Assembly: GCA_019241525.1 (NCBI GenBank)
Contig: JAFAWY010000121.1
Coordinates: forward strand, 1-59,455
From: Pseudonocardiales bacterium
GTDB lineage: Bacteria; Actinomycetota; Actinomycetes; Mycobacteriales; Pseudonocardiaceae
Length of the DNA stretch: 59,455 bases
Direction: 5' to 3'
Part shown: positions 41,462 to 50,638 of the stretch, piece by piece
Numbering within the stretch: the stretch's first letter is position 1
Layout of the letters: each line of letters begins with the position of its first letter
The notes under the pieces: model-generated
What the model saw: only the letters and a program-made list of their open reading frames with translations
Told to the model about the DNA's origin: nothing
Database searches by the model: none
Position numbers and translations under genes: made by a program

Positions 41462-42189
41462 CCACACTGCTTTGGCTGACCGTGCCGTATGTGGCGTTCA
41501 CTTCGTTCCTCTTGGGCCACCTGTGGCGGTACCGGCACGACCAGTTCGGCTGGACCACCCGCTCCTCGCAGCTCTACGAAAGCAGGCTGCTACAGCTGGG
41601 CAGCCCGATGTTTCACTTCGGGCTGCTCGCGGTACTCGGCGGTCACGTGCTCGGCATCCTGGTTCCGGCGAGTTGGACTGCCGCGCTGGGGCTGTCAGAG
41701 TTCGCCTACCACCTGATATCGGTGTCCCTAGGCACGCTGTCTGGACTGGCCACGGTTGCCGGGCTGGCGATCCTGCTGTACCGACGGATCACCGTGCCGG
41801 CGGTGCGCCGGGCCACCACCCGCATCGACAAGGTCATGTATACGCTGCTGACCGCTGCGATCTTGAGCGGAATGCTTAACACCATCGGTGGCAACCTGGT
41901 CGGGGGCGGCTACGACTACCGAGCTACCGTGTCACCCTGGTTCCGCAGCCTGTTCACCATCTCCCCGCATCCCGAGTTGATGGCTACCACTCCGATCAGT
42001 TTCCAGATCCACAACCTGCTGGTGCTGGTGCTGCTGGCGATCTGGCCCTACACCCGGCTGGTCCATGTGTTCAGCGCGCCACTGGGCTACCTGACACGTC
42101 CCTACGTCGTATACCGCAGCCGCGGTGGCGTGCTGCCGCCGAACGCGCGCCGCTACGTTCGAGCCTGGGACGTGTCCACCCGCACATGA
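41458..42189 (+). CDS. narI: nitrate reductase gamma subunit NarI (cytochrome b)
   Basis: A 243-residue membrane subunit with five hydrophobic helices. His residues for two b-type haems are visible in FHFGLLAVLGGHVLG and in QIHNLLVLVLLAIWPYTRLVHVFS. The segment WRYRHDQFGWTTRSSQLYESRLLQLGSP is typical of NarI. It oxidises menaquinol at the outer face and passes electrons to NarH. GTG start inside the narJ stop. It converges with modBC with eight bases between. Confidence 0.95.
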   Translation: MTTLLWLTVPYVAFTSFLLGHLWRYRHDQFGWTTRSSQLYESRLLQLGSPMFHFGLLAVLGGHVLGILVPASWTAALGLSEFAYHLISVSLGTLSGLATVAGLAILLYRRITVPAVRRATTRIDKVMYTLLTAAILSGMLNTIGGNLVGGGYDYRATVSPWFRSLFTISPHPELMATTPISFQIHNLLVLVLLAIWPYTRLVHVFSAPLGYLTRPYVVYRSRGGVLPPNARRYVRAWDVSTRT

Positions 42190-42197
42190 CGACGGCG

Positions 42198-44075
42198 CTA
42201 CGACGTGATGTCTACGGCTTCGGCCCGCCGCGCGCTTGCTTCGTCGGGTGACAGGTCCACCGGCCAGATGGTGATGGCGTTGGGGGGCAAGTCGATGGAG
42301 CAGGTACGGCCGGGTACCAATTCGGGATGCGGGGCGGTGCGCGCGGTGAGTTCGACACCTCCGGACAGCAGCAGGGTGAGGTCGTCGTGTGCGGGTAATC
42401 CGATCCGGTCGATGACTTCGGCGGGGTAGTCCCCACCGTCGATCCGGATGTGCTCGGGATGAATGGACCAGGTCACCATGGTTCCCTCAGGCAGGTCCCG
42501 GCGGTTGGTGGGTATGGACAGCCCTCCGGTGCGCAGGTCGCCGGATGCGGATATCTGACCAGCCAGCAAGTTCGTGGCACCGAGCAGTCGGGCAGCCTGC
42601 GGGCTGGTGGGATGACTGAAAACCCGGGCCCGCAGACCCGCCTGCAGCAACCGCCCATCTGCGATGATCACCACGTCGTCGGCGAGCAACGCGGCCTCCG
42701 CCGGGTCATGGGTGACCAGGACGGTGGTCAGACCAGTCTCGCGTTGCAGGTTCCGCAGTTCCCGGCGCAGCTGGTCGCGCACCGGGGTGTCCAGGCCGGT
42801 CGACGGCTCGTCGAGCAGCAACAGGCGGGGCTGGCGGGCCAACGCCCGGGCCAGCGCGACGCGGCGACGCTGCCCACCGGACAGCCCTTCGGGCCTGCGG
42901 TGCGCAAGGTTCTCGATGCCCAGGTGGGATAGCCAGTAGGCGGCCAGCGCGGGATCAGCGTCGACCCCGAAGGTGACCTGGCGCCAGACCGGCAAACGCG
43001 GTAGCAAGGCTGAGTCCTGCGGCAGGTAGCCGACGTTGCGGGCTTCTGGCGGCAGCCCGGACAGCTCCTGCTGACCCAGCCTGACCGTGGTGGAGCTGCC
43101 TGTGGCCAGACCGGCGAGCAGCCGCAATGTGATGGTCTTGCCAGAACCCGAAGCGCCCAGCAATGCCAGGCGACGACCCGACGGCTGGTAGGTCACCCGC
43201 AGGTCGAAACCGCCGAACCGGGCGGCGAGGTCGAACCCCAGCGGTGGGCCGGGCTCACCGGTTGCCGGCGGCTTAGGTGAAGGAAGGTGAGCTCCGCGGC
43301 GCCGGGGAAGTCGCGCTCGGGAGATCACCCCGGTCAGAGTCAGGACGACAAACGCCCCGGCCAGCGCCACCGCAACCGGCAGCAGTGTGGTGGTCAAACC
43401 GGCGGCGCCGAACTGCACGAAGGTGAAGACCGGCAGCGTGTAGGGGTGATAGGCGAGGATGACGGTGGCGCCGAACTCCCCGAAGGCCCGTAACCACGCC
43501 AGCAGCAGGCCGGCACTGATCCCCGGAGCGGCCACTGGCAGCCAGACCCGCAGGAACCGCGACAGCCGGGTATGGCCCAGGGTGGCGGCGACGTCGTCGT
43601 AGGACGGTTCCACCGCGGCGAATGCAGAGCGGGCCGAGACAATGAGGAAGGGAGCGGCCACGAATATCTGTGCCAGCACGATGCCCACACGACTTTCGGT
43701 CAGTGCACCATGAAACAGCTGACCTAGAAACGTGTACGGCCCCACCAGGTAGATCAGCAGGATACCGGCAACGAGCGGCGGCATCGCCAGTGGCAGCTGC
43801 ACCAGCACGCCGATCAAATCCCGGACCCGGCCATGTGCCCGGGCCAGCAGGTAGCCCAGCGGGGTGCCCAGCACGGCGATCACCACGGTGGCGACGCTGG
43901 CCGTCTCCATGGAGACCATCAACGACGCGAACAGGCCACCGGGCTGCGATTCTTGCGCGGTGATGCCACCCACCTGACCGGTGAACCGGACGACGAACGC
44001 AATGATCGGGACGATCAGGTAAGCCAGCAGCAGCACGGACAGCCCGACCAGCGGGCTGATCCCCCGCGTTCTCAC
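42198..44075 (-). CDS. modBC: fused molybdate ABC transporter permease-ATPase (ModB-ModC)
   Basis: A 625-residue fusion. Residues 1 to about 260 are a ModB-type permease with six helices and the EAA loop YDDVAATLGHTRLSRFLRVWLPVAAPGISAG. After a Pro-rich linker (about 265-280) comes an ABC ATPase: Walker A LGASGSGKTI, signature LSGGQRRRVALARAL, Walker B LLLLDEPSTGLD. The last 90 residues resemble a small TOBE-type regulatory domain. The polypeptide supplies both the pore and the motor for molybdate import. GTG 44075 overlaps the modA stop (GTGA). Molybdate is needed by NarG, next door. Confidence 0.92.
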   Translation of the reverse strand: MRTRGISPLVGLSVLLLAYLIVPIIAFVVRFTGQVGGITAQESQPGGLFASLMVSMETASVATVVIAVLGTPLGYLLARAHGRVRDLIGVLVQLPLAMPPLVAGILLIYLVGPYTFLGQLFHGALTESRVGIVLAQIFVAAPFLIVSARSAFAAVEPSYDDVAATLGHTRLSRFLRVWLPVAAPGISAGLLLAWLRAFGEFGATVILAYHPYTLPVFTFVQFGAAGLTTTLLPVAVALAGAFVVLTLTGVISRARLPRRRGAHLPSPKPPATGEPGPPLGFDLAARFGGFDLRVTYQPSGRRLALLGASGSGKTITLRLLAGLATGSSTTVRLGQQELSGLPPEARNVGYLPQDSALLPRLPVWRQVTFGVDADPALAAYWLSHLGIENLAHRRPEGLSGGQRRRVALARALARQPRLLLLDEPSTGLDTPVRDQLRRELRNLQRETGLTTVLVTHDPAEAALLADDVVIIADGRLLQAGLRARVFSHPTSPQAARLLGATNLLAGQISASGDLRTGGLSIPTNRRDLPEGTMVTWSIHPEHIRIDGGDYPAEVIDRIGLPAHDDLTLLLSGGVELTARTAPHPELVPGRTCSIDLPPNAITIWPVDLSPDEASARRAEAVDITS

Positions 44076-44986
44076 CCGGCGCCCACCACCGATTGCAGGT
44101 CCTTGGGCACGGATGCTTGGTTTCCGGATACCTTCGGCTGCTGGATCAGCTCGAATCCGTGCTCTTTCAGCGTCGTCGTGCCCTGGCTTCCGAGCAGGTA
44201 TTTCACGAATGCCTCTCCACCTGCTGGATTGGCGGCCTGGTTGAGTACGGTGATCGTGTACTGGGCAGCAAGGTTGACGGGCGACAATGACGCGGTGGGA
44301 TCGCCCAAGTCGGCGCTTTCGATGGAATAGAAGAACCCGGCATCGAGCTGGCCTGCCTGCAGGCGCCCGACCAAGTCGGTCTCCGGAAAGACCGTCAAGT
44401 TCCGGTTGATCTGCTCAGCCATGCCTGGCTGGTTTTGATCTTTGGCGACCTGCTGGACAGCTTGGGCGGCCAGTTTGCCTTTGGGATCCAGCTTCGGGTC
44501 GGTGCTCCCGAGCCGGAACCCGGGTTGGCTGACCACTTCGTACCACGGCTTGGTCTTGAGCTGGTCAGCGAACTTGCTGCCCGGGTTGTAGGCCAATACC
44601 AGCGGCGAACGCGCGAAGGTGGTGTACCAGGACACGAACCCGTTGGGGCCCATCAGCTTGGTGTCGACCGCAGGATCAGCGGAGATGAAGACATCGCCCT
44701 GACGGATTTTGCCCTGGAGCTCGTTGGCTATTTGCGACGAACCAGCCCCGTAGCCCTGATACTGGTAACCGGTGGCCTTGGCAAATGCCGGCCCCATGGT
44801 CTTCTCCATGATGGACACCAACGAGCCGGCGTAGAGCACCCGAACTATGCGCTGACCACCGCCTCCCGCCCCGCTTGTGCCTGCCCCACCGCAACCCGCA
44901 GCCAGCAGGGCAATCATCGCCAGCAGGGCAACCACGATCCAGCCCATGCGCCGCCGGACCGGGGGCGTGCCGATGGTGATCGTCAT
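44072..44986 (-). CDS. modA: molybdate/tungstate-binding lipoprotein ModA
   Basis: A 304-residue lipoprotein with a twin-Arg-like basic start, a hydrophobic signal and lipobox LLAAGC. The mature part has the binding-protein fold of the ModA/WtpA group: VLYAGSLVSIMEKTMGPAFAK, YGAGSSQIANELQG, DVFISADPAVDTKLM and the late DAGFFYSIESADLG. The AGSL start is nearer to WtpA-type proteins, so tungstate binding is possible; the nar context favours molybdate. ATG 44986 follows GGAG. It is translationally coupled to modBC. Confidence 0.9.
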   Translation of the reverse strand: MTITIGTPPVRRRMGWIVVALLAMIALLAAGCGGAGTSGAGGGGQRIVRVLYAGSLVSIMEKTMGPAFAKATGYQYQGYGAGSSQIANELQGKIRQGDVFISADPAVDTKLMGPNGFVSWYTTFARSPLVLAYNPGSKFADQLKTKPWYEVVSQPGFRLGSTDPKLDPKGKLAAQAVQQVAKDQNQPGMAEQINRNLTVFPETDLVGRLQAGQLDAGFFYSIESADLGDPTASLSPVNLAAQYTITVLNQAANPAGGEAFVKYLLGSQGTTTLKEHGFELIQQPKVSGNQASVPKDLQSVVGAG

Positions 44987-45163
44987 CCGTCTCCGCCTTC
45001 CTACGTCTTCCACGCTCATCACTATCGGGTGAATGATGACGCGTTTGCACTATAGGTCTGCGCCTCGCGCCGCGCATACGGGAACGCCAATCACGATTCG
45101 GCGCAGAGCCGGTAATCGCAAGCGCCGGATACAGGCTCGGAGCGACAACGCGCGCCCAGCAGT

Positions 45164-45600
45164 TCATCCGCTGAGCAGGCGGAGTAACTGATTCCGGTCT
45201 GGCCCCGGGATCCGCATTGGAGCACCGTGGGCCACGCTGTCGATCGGATCCTTTATGCCGGGGCGTTGGAGCACTTCGTGTGGCAGCGCCAGGCACAGCA
45301 CAGTTTCGAGTAGCGCACAAAAGACCACCGGGTCCCAGCGACGGCTTTGACGAACCGGTCCATCACCGAGTTGCGTTCCGGTGGTGGCCGCCCGTCCCGC
45401 AACGCAGTGATCTCCGCGATCCGAGCACGGTCGGCAGCAACCTGATTCCAGTAGTACGGAGCGACGTGTTGTTCGGTGTGCTGGTGCCAGATCTGAGCGA
45501 GTTCAGCGGGGTCGTCGAAGTGGGCGCGCACGACACTGCGCAACAGTTGGGCGTGCACCAACCCGACCGAGTGTGACTCAGTAGGGCGGTGATGCGGAAG
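45164..45600 (-). pseudogene. FAD-dependent oxidoreductase remnant with frameshift
   Basis: About 145 codons resemble the C-terminal part of actinobacterial FAD-dependent oxidoreductases of the geranylgeranyl-reductase/hydroxylase type: SHSVGLVHAQLLRSVVRAHFDDPAELAQIW, then YYWNQVAADRARIAEITALRDG and RFVKAVA. At about 45335 the family reading moves to another frame (DPVVFCALLETVLCLALPHEVLQR) and continues to a stop at 45164. The N-terminal two thirds, including the FAD-binding GxGxxG, are missing. The gene is decayed and lies between modA and the siroheme gene. The upstream limit is approximate. Confidence 0.75.
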
Positions 45601-45640
45601 GGCGGCGGTGTCTTTAAGTAGTTGGTTGAACGCCGCCGAT

Positions 45641-46363
45641 TTATGCGCTCCGCAGTGCTGCATCCAGCCCGGCGAGCTGCACCAGCCGGTCGACAACTGC
45701 CGGGTGCGCACCGAGCGGCGCGGCGACCACATCAGCCTGAGCGACGGCGAGCTTGCGGTAGAACAGCCCCGGGGCGAGCAACCATGGGGCCACCGCGACC
45801 CGGCACTCCCCAGCCGCCCGCAACCCTGCGACCAGCGGCATAACCTTGGGCCAACCAGTGGCTATGAACCCGACGCGAACCCGACGTCCCAGTTGGCCGG
45901 ACAGCCAGCACGCCGCAGTCCGGACATCGGCCACGGCCCGCGGATCCGAGGAGCCCGCCGCAGCCAACACCACTGCGTCGTTTCGGCGCCAGCCTGCCTC
46001 GCGTAGCCGGTCGGTCAACCCCGCCACCAGCAGCGGATGCGGTCCTAGTGCGCTGCTGATCGTGACATCGCTACGGCCGGTAGCAGCCACTTCTCCGGGC
46101 ACATCGGTACGCACGTGATAACCGGAGCTTAAGAAGGCGGGAATCACGGTAACCGGGCCAGGTGCGCTCGCGACGACTTCGCGCACCCCGGGACCGAGCA
46201 CGTCGACGAAGCACAGTGACACCACGTTGCCAGGTAGCCGGGTGCGTAGCGCGTCGGCCAGCTGATGCGCCGTCGCGACACCGGCGGGGTCGCGGGTGCC
46301 ATGCGCAGCGACGACGATCGTGCGAGGGGCGCGCCCTTCACGGGTGCCTAGCACCACCTTCAC
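45641..46363 (-). CDS. sirohydrochlorin ferrochelatase / CbiX-type chelatase
   Basis: A 240-residue class II chelatase. The N-terminal active-site His is in VVAAHGTRDP and the second in PAFLSSGYHVRTDVP. A second half repeats the fold in weaker form (VVLAAAGSSDPRA, VAVAPWLLAPGLFYRKL). It inserts metal into sirohydrochlorin. Given nirB nearby, iron insertion for siroheme is the likely role, while cobalt insertion for B12 is the alternative. GTG start overlaps the stop of the uroporphyrinogen-III synthase-like gene by four bases. Confidence 0.9.
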   Translation of the reverse strand: MKVVLGTREGRAPRTIVVAAHGTRDPAGVATAHQLADALRTRLPGNVVSLCFVDVLGPGVREVVASAPGPVTVIPAFLSSGYHVRTDVPGEVAATGRSDVTISSALGPHPLLVAGLTDRLREAGWRRNDAVVLAAAGSSDPRAVADVRTAACWLSGQLGRRVRVGFIATGWPKVMPLVAGLRAAGECRVAVAPWLLAPGLFYRKLAVAQADVVAAPLGAHPAVVDRLVQLAGLDAALRSA

Positions 46364-47502
46364 CGGCAGTCTCCGATATCTAAGGCGAGCCGGTAGCCAC
46401 GCTTGACCACAGTCTGTACCAACCGCGGGGCGCCCAGTGCAGCCCGCAGCCGGGCCACCGCGGTCTCCACCGCGTGTTCATCGTCACCCGCCGCAGGCAT
46501 CACGGCCAACATCTCGGCGCGCGGGACCACCCGTCCGGGACGGGCCGCCAGCAGCCGCAGCAGAGCCATCGGGGTCGGCGGAACAGCGCGCAACATCCCA
46601 TCGACGACGGCGGCATGTCCGCGCAATTCGAGTACATGACCAGCGACGGGCCATCGTGGCACGCGGGCAGGCAGTGCCTCGGACAAGGTACGTACCAGCG
46701 CGCCGATCCGGGCCCGGTCCGGCTGCACGGTAGGCACGTCTCGAGCCACCAGCGGGCCGGCGGTGACGGGACCGACGCAGGCAGCCAGCACCTCCCGGCG
46801 CAGGAGTTGCAGCAATTGCTGGAGCACGCCTAACTCGTCAGCTCGGCTCAGCACGCTGGCCGCCGCGGGAGCGCTGGTGAAACTCACCGCGTCGACACAG
46901 CCGTCCAGGACAGCCCCGAGTAGCCGATCCAGCGGTGCTAGATCGTCTGGCAGCACCCACCGGTAGACGGGCACCTGCACGACCTCCGCGCCGGCGCACC
47001 GTAGCGCGTCGACGAAGTCCGGCAACGGCTCGCCGTGCAGCTGGACCGCGACCCTGGTGCCTTCGATGTCATCGGCCAGCAGATGCTCCAGCACCTCGGC
47101 CGAAGACTCCGACGGTGGCGACCAGGCGTCGGTGAGGCCGGCGGCCCGAACTGCGCCCCGCGACTTGGGGCCGCGGGACAGCAGGGTGGCCCGGCGCAGC
47201 GCACTGATCAGCGACTCGCCGAGCCCCCACCCCTCGGCGGCCTCCACCCAGCCGCGGAACCCGATCCCGGTCGTGATGACGACGACATCCGGTGGCTGGC
47301 CGATCAGTTGCTCGGTGGCCGCGTGCAGCTCGGTGTCGTCGGCCAGCGGCACGATCTTGATCGCGGGGGCGTGGAGCACCTCGGCGCCGCGCCGCTCCAG
47401 CAATGCGCCCAGCTCCTCGGCTCGCCGCGCGGCGGTGACGCCGACAGTGAAGCCCGCCAGCGGTTTGAGCTCTGCTGCGGACTGGAGTGAGGGTGCGGTC
47501 AT
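46360..47502 (-). CDS. uroporphyrinogen-III synthase fused to a response-regulator-type winged helix
   Basis: A 380-residue two-domain protein (Rv0260c type). Residues 1 to about 265 are a HemD-like domain (FTVGVTAARRAEELGALLERRGAEVLHAPAIKIVPL, then AVSFTSAPAAASVL). The last 100 are an OmpR/Trans_reg_C winged helix (LLAARPGRVVPRAEMLAVMP ... AVARLRAALGAPRLVQTVVKRGYRL). In actinobacteria this fusion accompanies nir genes and may act as regulator, enzyme or both. ATG 47502 starts at the family N-terminus; a longer open frame overlaps nirD. A copy of an intergenic repeat lies just upstream (47531-47562). Confidence 0.92.
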   Translation of the reverse strand: MTAPSLQSAAELKPLAGFTVGVTAARRAEELGALLERRGAEVLHAPAIKIVPLADDTELHAATEQLIGQPPDVVVITTGIGFRGWVEAAEGWGLGESLISALRRATLLSRGPKSRGAVRAAGLTDAWSPPSESSAEVLEHLLADDIEGTRVAVQLHGEPLPDFVDALRCAGAEVVQVPVYRWVLPDDLAPLDRLLGAVLDGCVDAVSFTSAPAAASVLSRADELGVLQQLLQLLRREVLAACVGPVTAGPLVARDVPTVQPDRARIGALVRTLSEALPARVPRWPVAGHVLELRGHAAVVDGMLRAVPPTPMALLRLLAARPGRVVPRAEMLAVMPAAGDDEHAVETAVARLRAALGAPRLVQTVVKRGYRLALDIGDCR

Positions 47503-47530
47503 ATCGACCCCAGAGCAGCGTGCGCCGGCG

Positions 47531-47562
47531 CGCGACACGTGAGGCACGGGGGCGCGACGCGC
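47531..47562. repeat. dispersed CGACACG-type intergenic repeat, copy B
   Basis: CGCGACACG-TGAGGCACGGGGG-CGCGACGCG. It resembles the copies at 54292-54325 and 59120-59145, all between genes. Confidence 0.65.
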
Positions 47563-47572
47563 GCGGTCCGGG

Positions 47573-47914
47573 TCATGGTGAACAGACTTCCACGGCGCCG
47601 TCCACCAGCCGTACCGGATATGTCGGAACCGACACCGTGGGATCGTCCAGACATATCCCGGTGGTGAGGTCGAACACTTGCTTGTAGATCGGCGAGGCCA
47701 CCGTGGGCCGCCCACCGCGATCGCCGACGATCCCCCGGGATAGCACCGAGGCGCTGCTGAACGGATCCAGATTCGACAGGGCATACAGCTGGCCATCGTG
47801 GGTACGGAATACCGCCACCGCGGCCCCGTCGACCAGGGCCGCCACGCCGCGCTCCGGGATCAGATCGTCGTAGCGGCACACCGCGGTCCAGCGGGCCTGC
47901 ACTTGCGCGGTCAC
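47573..47914 (-). CDS. nirD: nitrite reductase small subunit NirD
   Basis: A 113-residue Rieske-fold protein of the NirD family (AVCRYDDLIPERGVAALVDG ... QLYALSNLDPFSSASVLSRGIVGD ... YKQVFDLTTGICLDDPTVSVPTYPV). It has no Rieske cluster ligands, as usual for NirD, and serves as the partner of NirB in the cytoplasmic NADH-dependent nitrite reductase. GTG start overlaps the nirB stop by four bases. Confidence 0.95.
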   Translation of the reverse strand: MTAQVQARWTAVCRYDDLIPERGVAALVDGAAVAVFRTHDGQLYALSNLDPFSSASVLSRGIVGDRGGRPTVASPIYKQVFDLTTGICLDDPTVSVPTYPVRLVDGAVEVCSP

Positions 47915-50457
47915 CGGACTGCCGCCAGCTTGGGCCCGGCGATCACCACGGGTTGGCCGGGACGGCGATGAGCAGGCGTGGGTTGTCCCCGTTCCTGCAC
48001 AAATTCGATGGTGGGATCGGGCACCCCCGGCGCATTGACGAACGAGGTGAACCGGGCCAGCTTGACCGGGTCATCCAGGACCGCGCGCCACTCGTCGGAA
48101 TAACCGGCCACGTGCGCCTCTATCGCGGCGTCGAGCTCGGCGCAGATGCCCAGCGAGTCGTGCACGATGACGTCGCGCAGATGATCGAGGCCGCCCTCCA
48201 TCTCGTCCAGCCATGGCGCGGTGCGCTGCAGCCGGTCGGCCGTGCGCACGTAAAACATCAGGAACCGGTCGATGGTGCGCACCAGGGTTTCGGTATCCAC
48301 ATCCGAGACCAGCAGGTCAGCGTGCCGGGGACGGAATCCGCCGTTGCCGCAGACGTACAGATTCCAGCCCTTTTCGGTGGCGATCACCCCGAAGTCCTTG
48401 CTGCGGGCCTCGGCGCACTCCCGTGCGCATCCCGACACAGCGGCCTTCACCTTGTGCGGGGCACGCAACCCGCGGTAGCGCAGCTCCAGCGCGATGGCCA
48501 GGCCGACCGAGTCCTGCACGCCGTAACGGCACCAATCGGTTCCGACGCACGACTTCACAGTGCGCAACGCCTTGCCGTAGGCGTGCCCGGACTCGAATCC
48601 GGCGTCCACCAGCCGGCGCCAGATCGCCGGCAGCTGCTCGACCCGCGCTCCGAACAGGTCGATCCGCTGCCCGCCGGTAATCTTGGTGTAGAGCCCGAAG
48701 TCGCGGGCTACCTCGCCGAGCACGATGAGTTTCTCCGGAGTGATTTCCCCGCCAGGCACCCTGGGCACAACCGAATAGGTGCCGTTGCGTTGCAGGTTGG
48801 CCAGGAAATGGTCGTTGGTGTCCTGCAGCGCAGCCTGCTCACCATCCAGGATATGACTGCCAGGGTTGAGCACCCCGCTCAGCGAGGCCAAGATCGAGGC
48901 CACTGCGGGCTTGCAGATATCGCAGCCCCGCCCGGTGCCGTGCTTGGTGACCAGTTCGGAGAAGGTCCGGGCCCGGGTCACAGCGACGATCTGGAACAGC
49001 TCCGCCCGGCTGTGCGCAAAGTGCTCACACAGCGCCTTGGACTGCTCCACACCTTGCGCGGCGAGTAGTTTTTTCAACATCGGTACGCAGGATCCGCACC
49101 CGGTGCCCGCTTTCGTGCATGCCTTGAGCGCGGGCACAGTAGTGCACCCCTGCTGGTGCACCGCAGAGGTGATCGTCTCGACGGTGACCCCGTGGCACGA
49201 GCACACCTGCGCACCGGCCGGCAAGGCACCGGCATCGAGCTCACTGCCGGACGGGGAGATCAGCGCACCCGGATCAGCCGGCAGCTCGGCACCGACGAGC
49301 GCGCGCAATGTGCCGTAAAGCTCGGCATCGCCGACCAGGACCCCACCCAGCAATGTCCGCGCGTCGTCGGACACGACGAGCTTGGCGTAACGACCGGCAA
49401 CGGGATCGTTGTGGATGACCTCCAGTGCGCCCTCAACCTTGGCGTGGGCATCGCCGAAGCTGGCCACATCGACGCCAAGCAGCTTGAGCTTGGTGGAAGT
49501 ATCCGCACCGGGGAAGGTGGCGGTGCCACCGAGCAGCCGGTCGGCTACCACCTCAGCCATCGCGTAACCCGGCGCAACCAGCCCGTAACAGCGGCCCCCG
49601 ACCGCAGCGCACTCCCCGATCGCCCAGATGTGCTCATCGGCAGTACGGCAACCGTCGTCAACCAGTACCCCACCCCGCTCACCGAGCGGCAGTTTCGCCT
49701 CGCGAGCTAGTTGATCGCGCGGCCGCACCCCGGTGGAAAACACCACGACATCGGTGTCGAGCTCGGTGCCGTCAGACAACCGAACCAGCAACCGACCACG
49801 GTCCTCTTCGATGGCCTTGGTGGCATTGCCGCAGTACACCCGGACTCCAAGACCCTCGATGAACCGGCGCAGCAGCGCACCGCCACCCTCATCCACCTGC
49901 ATCGGCATCAACCAGGACGCGAGCTCGACTACGTGCGGGGACAGCCCCAGCTGGCGCAACGCGTAGGCGGCCTCCAGACCGAGCAGCCCGCCGCCGACCA
50001 CCACTCCGGACCGGCGGCCGGCCGCGGTGCTGTGCATCGCCCGTTTCGCCGCCGCTCGGATGGCGTCGAGGTCCTCGGGAGTGCGGTAGACGTAGCAGCC
50101 GGCCAAATCGTGCCCGGGAACCGGGGGCACGAACGGCGCTGACCCGGTGGCCAGCACCAGCGCGTCGTAGCTCACCCGCTGCCCAGACGCGGTGCGGACC
50201 CTTCGCCGGCGCCGGTCGATCGCCGCGCAGGGATCACCCAACCGCAGCTCCACCCGGTCGTCGGCGACGGCAGGCAGGGCCAGCGCGTCGGCGTCCCAGG
50301 AGTCGACATAGGACGAGAGAGCAACCCGGTCATAGGCCGGCCTGCTCTCCTCGGCCAGCACCACGATTCGCCATTCGTGCCGGACGTCCCGACCGATCAG
50401 AGCCTCCACCAGCCGATGGCCCACCATGCCGTGGCCGACAACGACGACGGTGCGCAT
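47911..50457 (-). CDS. nirB: NADH-dependent nitrite reductase large subunit NirB
   Basis: An 848-residue protein. The N-terminus is a FAD/NAD oxidoreductase (VVVVGHGMVGHRLVEAL; VVVGGGLLGLEAAYALRQLG). The middle has a BFD-type [2Fe-2S] domain (CSCHGVTVETI and CTKAGTGCGSCVPML). The C-terminal part is the sulfite/nitrite reductase domain with siroheme/4Fe-4S ligands in SCVGTDWCRYG and SGCARECAEARSKDFGV. It reduces nitrite to ammonium with NADH. ATG 50457 follows AAGGAG. A GlnR-like site and a hairpin lie upstream. Confidence 0.97.
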   Translation of the reverse strand: MRTVVVVGHGMVGHRLVEALIGRDVRHEWRIVVLAEESRPAYDRVALSSYVDSWDADALALPAVADDRVELRLGDPCAAIDRRRRRVRTASGQRVSYDALVLATGSAPFVPPVPGHDLAGCYVYRTPEDLDAIRAAAKRAMHSTAAGRRSGVVVGGGLLGLEAAYALRQLGLSPHVVELASWLMPMQVDEGGGALLRRFIEGLGVRVYCGNATKAIEEDRGRLLVRLSDGTELDTDVVVFSTGVRPRDQLAREAKLPLGERGGVLVDDGCRTADEHIWAIGECAAVGGRCYGLVAPGYAMAEVVADRLLGGTATFPGADTSTKLKLLGVDVASFGDAHAKVEGALEVIHNDPVAGRYAKLVVSDDARTLLGGVLVGDAELYGTLRALVGAELPADPGALISPSGSELDAGALPAGAQVCSCHGVTVETITSAVHQQGCTTVPALKACTKAGTGCGSCVPMLKKLLAAQGVEQSKALCEHFAHSRAELFQIVAVTRARTFSELVTKHGTGRGCDICKPAVASILASLSGVLNPGSHILDGEQAALQDTNDHFLANLQRNGTYSVVPRVPGGEITPEKLIVLGEVARDFGLYTKITGGQRIDLFGARVEQLPAIWRRLVDAGFESGHAYGKALRTVKSCVGTDWCRYGVQDSVGLAIALELRYRGLRAPHKVKAAVSGCARECAEARSKDFGVIATEKGWNLYVCGNGGFRPRHADLLVSDVDTETLVRTIDRFLMFYVRTADRLQRTAPWLDEMEGGLDHLRDVIVHDSLGICAELDAAIEAHVAGYSDEWRAVLDDPVKLARFTSFVNAPGVPDPTIEFVQERGQPTPAHRRPGQPVVIAGPKLAAVR

Positions 50458-50523
50458 CGCGTTGCTCCTTGTCAGTTTCGCCATCCTTTTGCCTCAGCGC
50501 ACGATCGGAGCTGATTACGGTTG

Positions 50524-50558
50524 TGGTGAGTTGCTCGGTGCAATTGAGCAACTCACCA
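50524..50558 (-). terminator. hairpin between narK and nirB
   Basis: A perfect 13-bp stem (50524-50536 with 50546-50558) and 9-base loop. It lies 80 bases after narK and 67 before nirB in the same direction. It may end narK transcripts or act as a leader structure for nirB. No T-run follows. Confidence 0.6.
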
Positions 50559-50590
50559 GCGGTTGCAGACCTTGATGACATCGTGAGCGC

Positions 50591-50624
50591 GTTACGTGAA
50601 CACGGTGTTTCCGGTCTGTTTCAT
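50591..50624 (-). promoter_or_regulatory. candidate GlnR-type operator upstream of nirB
   Basis: On the minus strand GAAAC, six bases, GAAAC, six bases, TTCAC, then GTAAC are arranged at an 11-base period. This resembles the GlnR pattern gTnAc-n6-GaAAc known to control nirB in actinobacteria. The match is partial. Confidence 0.4.
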
Positions 50625-50638
50625 CGCATCGTGATTCG

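Noticed and set aside
45253-45732. Intact 159-aa gene between modA and the chelatase gene
   Set aside because: The family similarity shifts frame at about 45335 and the N-terminus is missing, so it is listed as a pseudogene.
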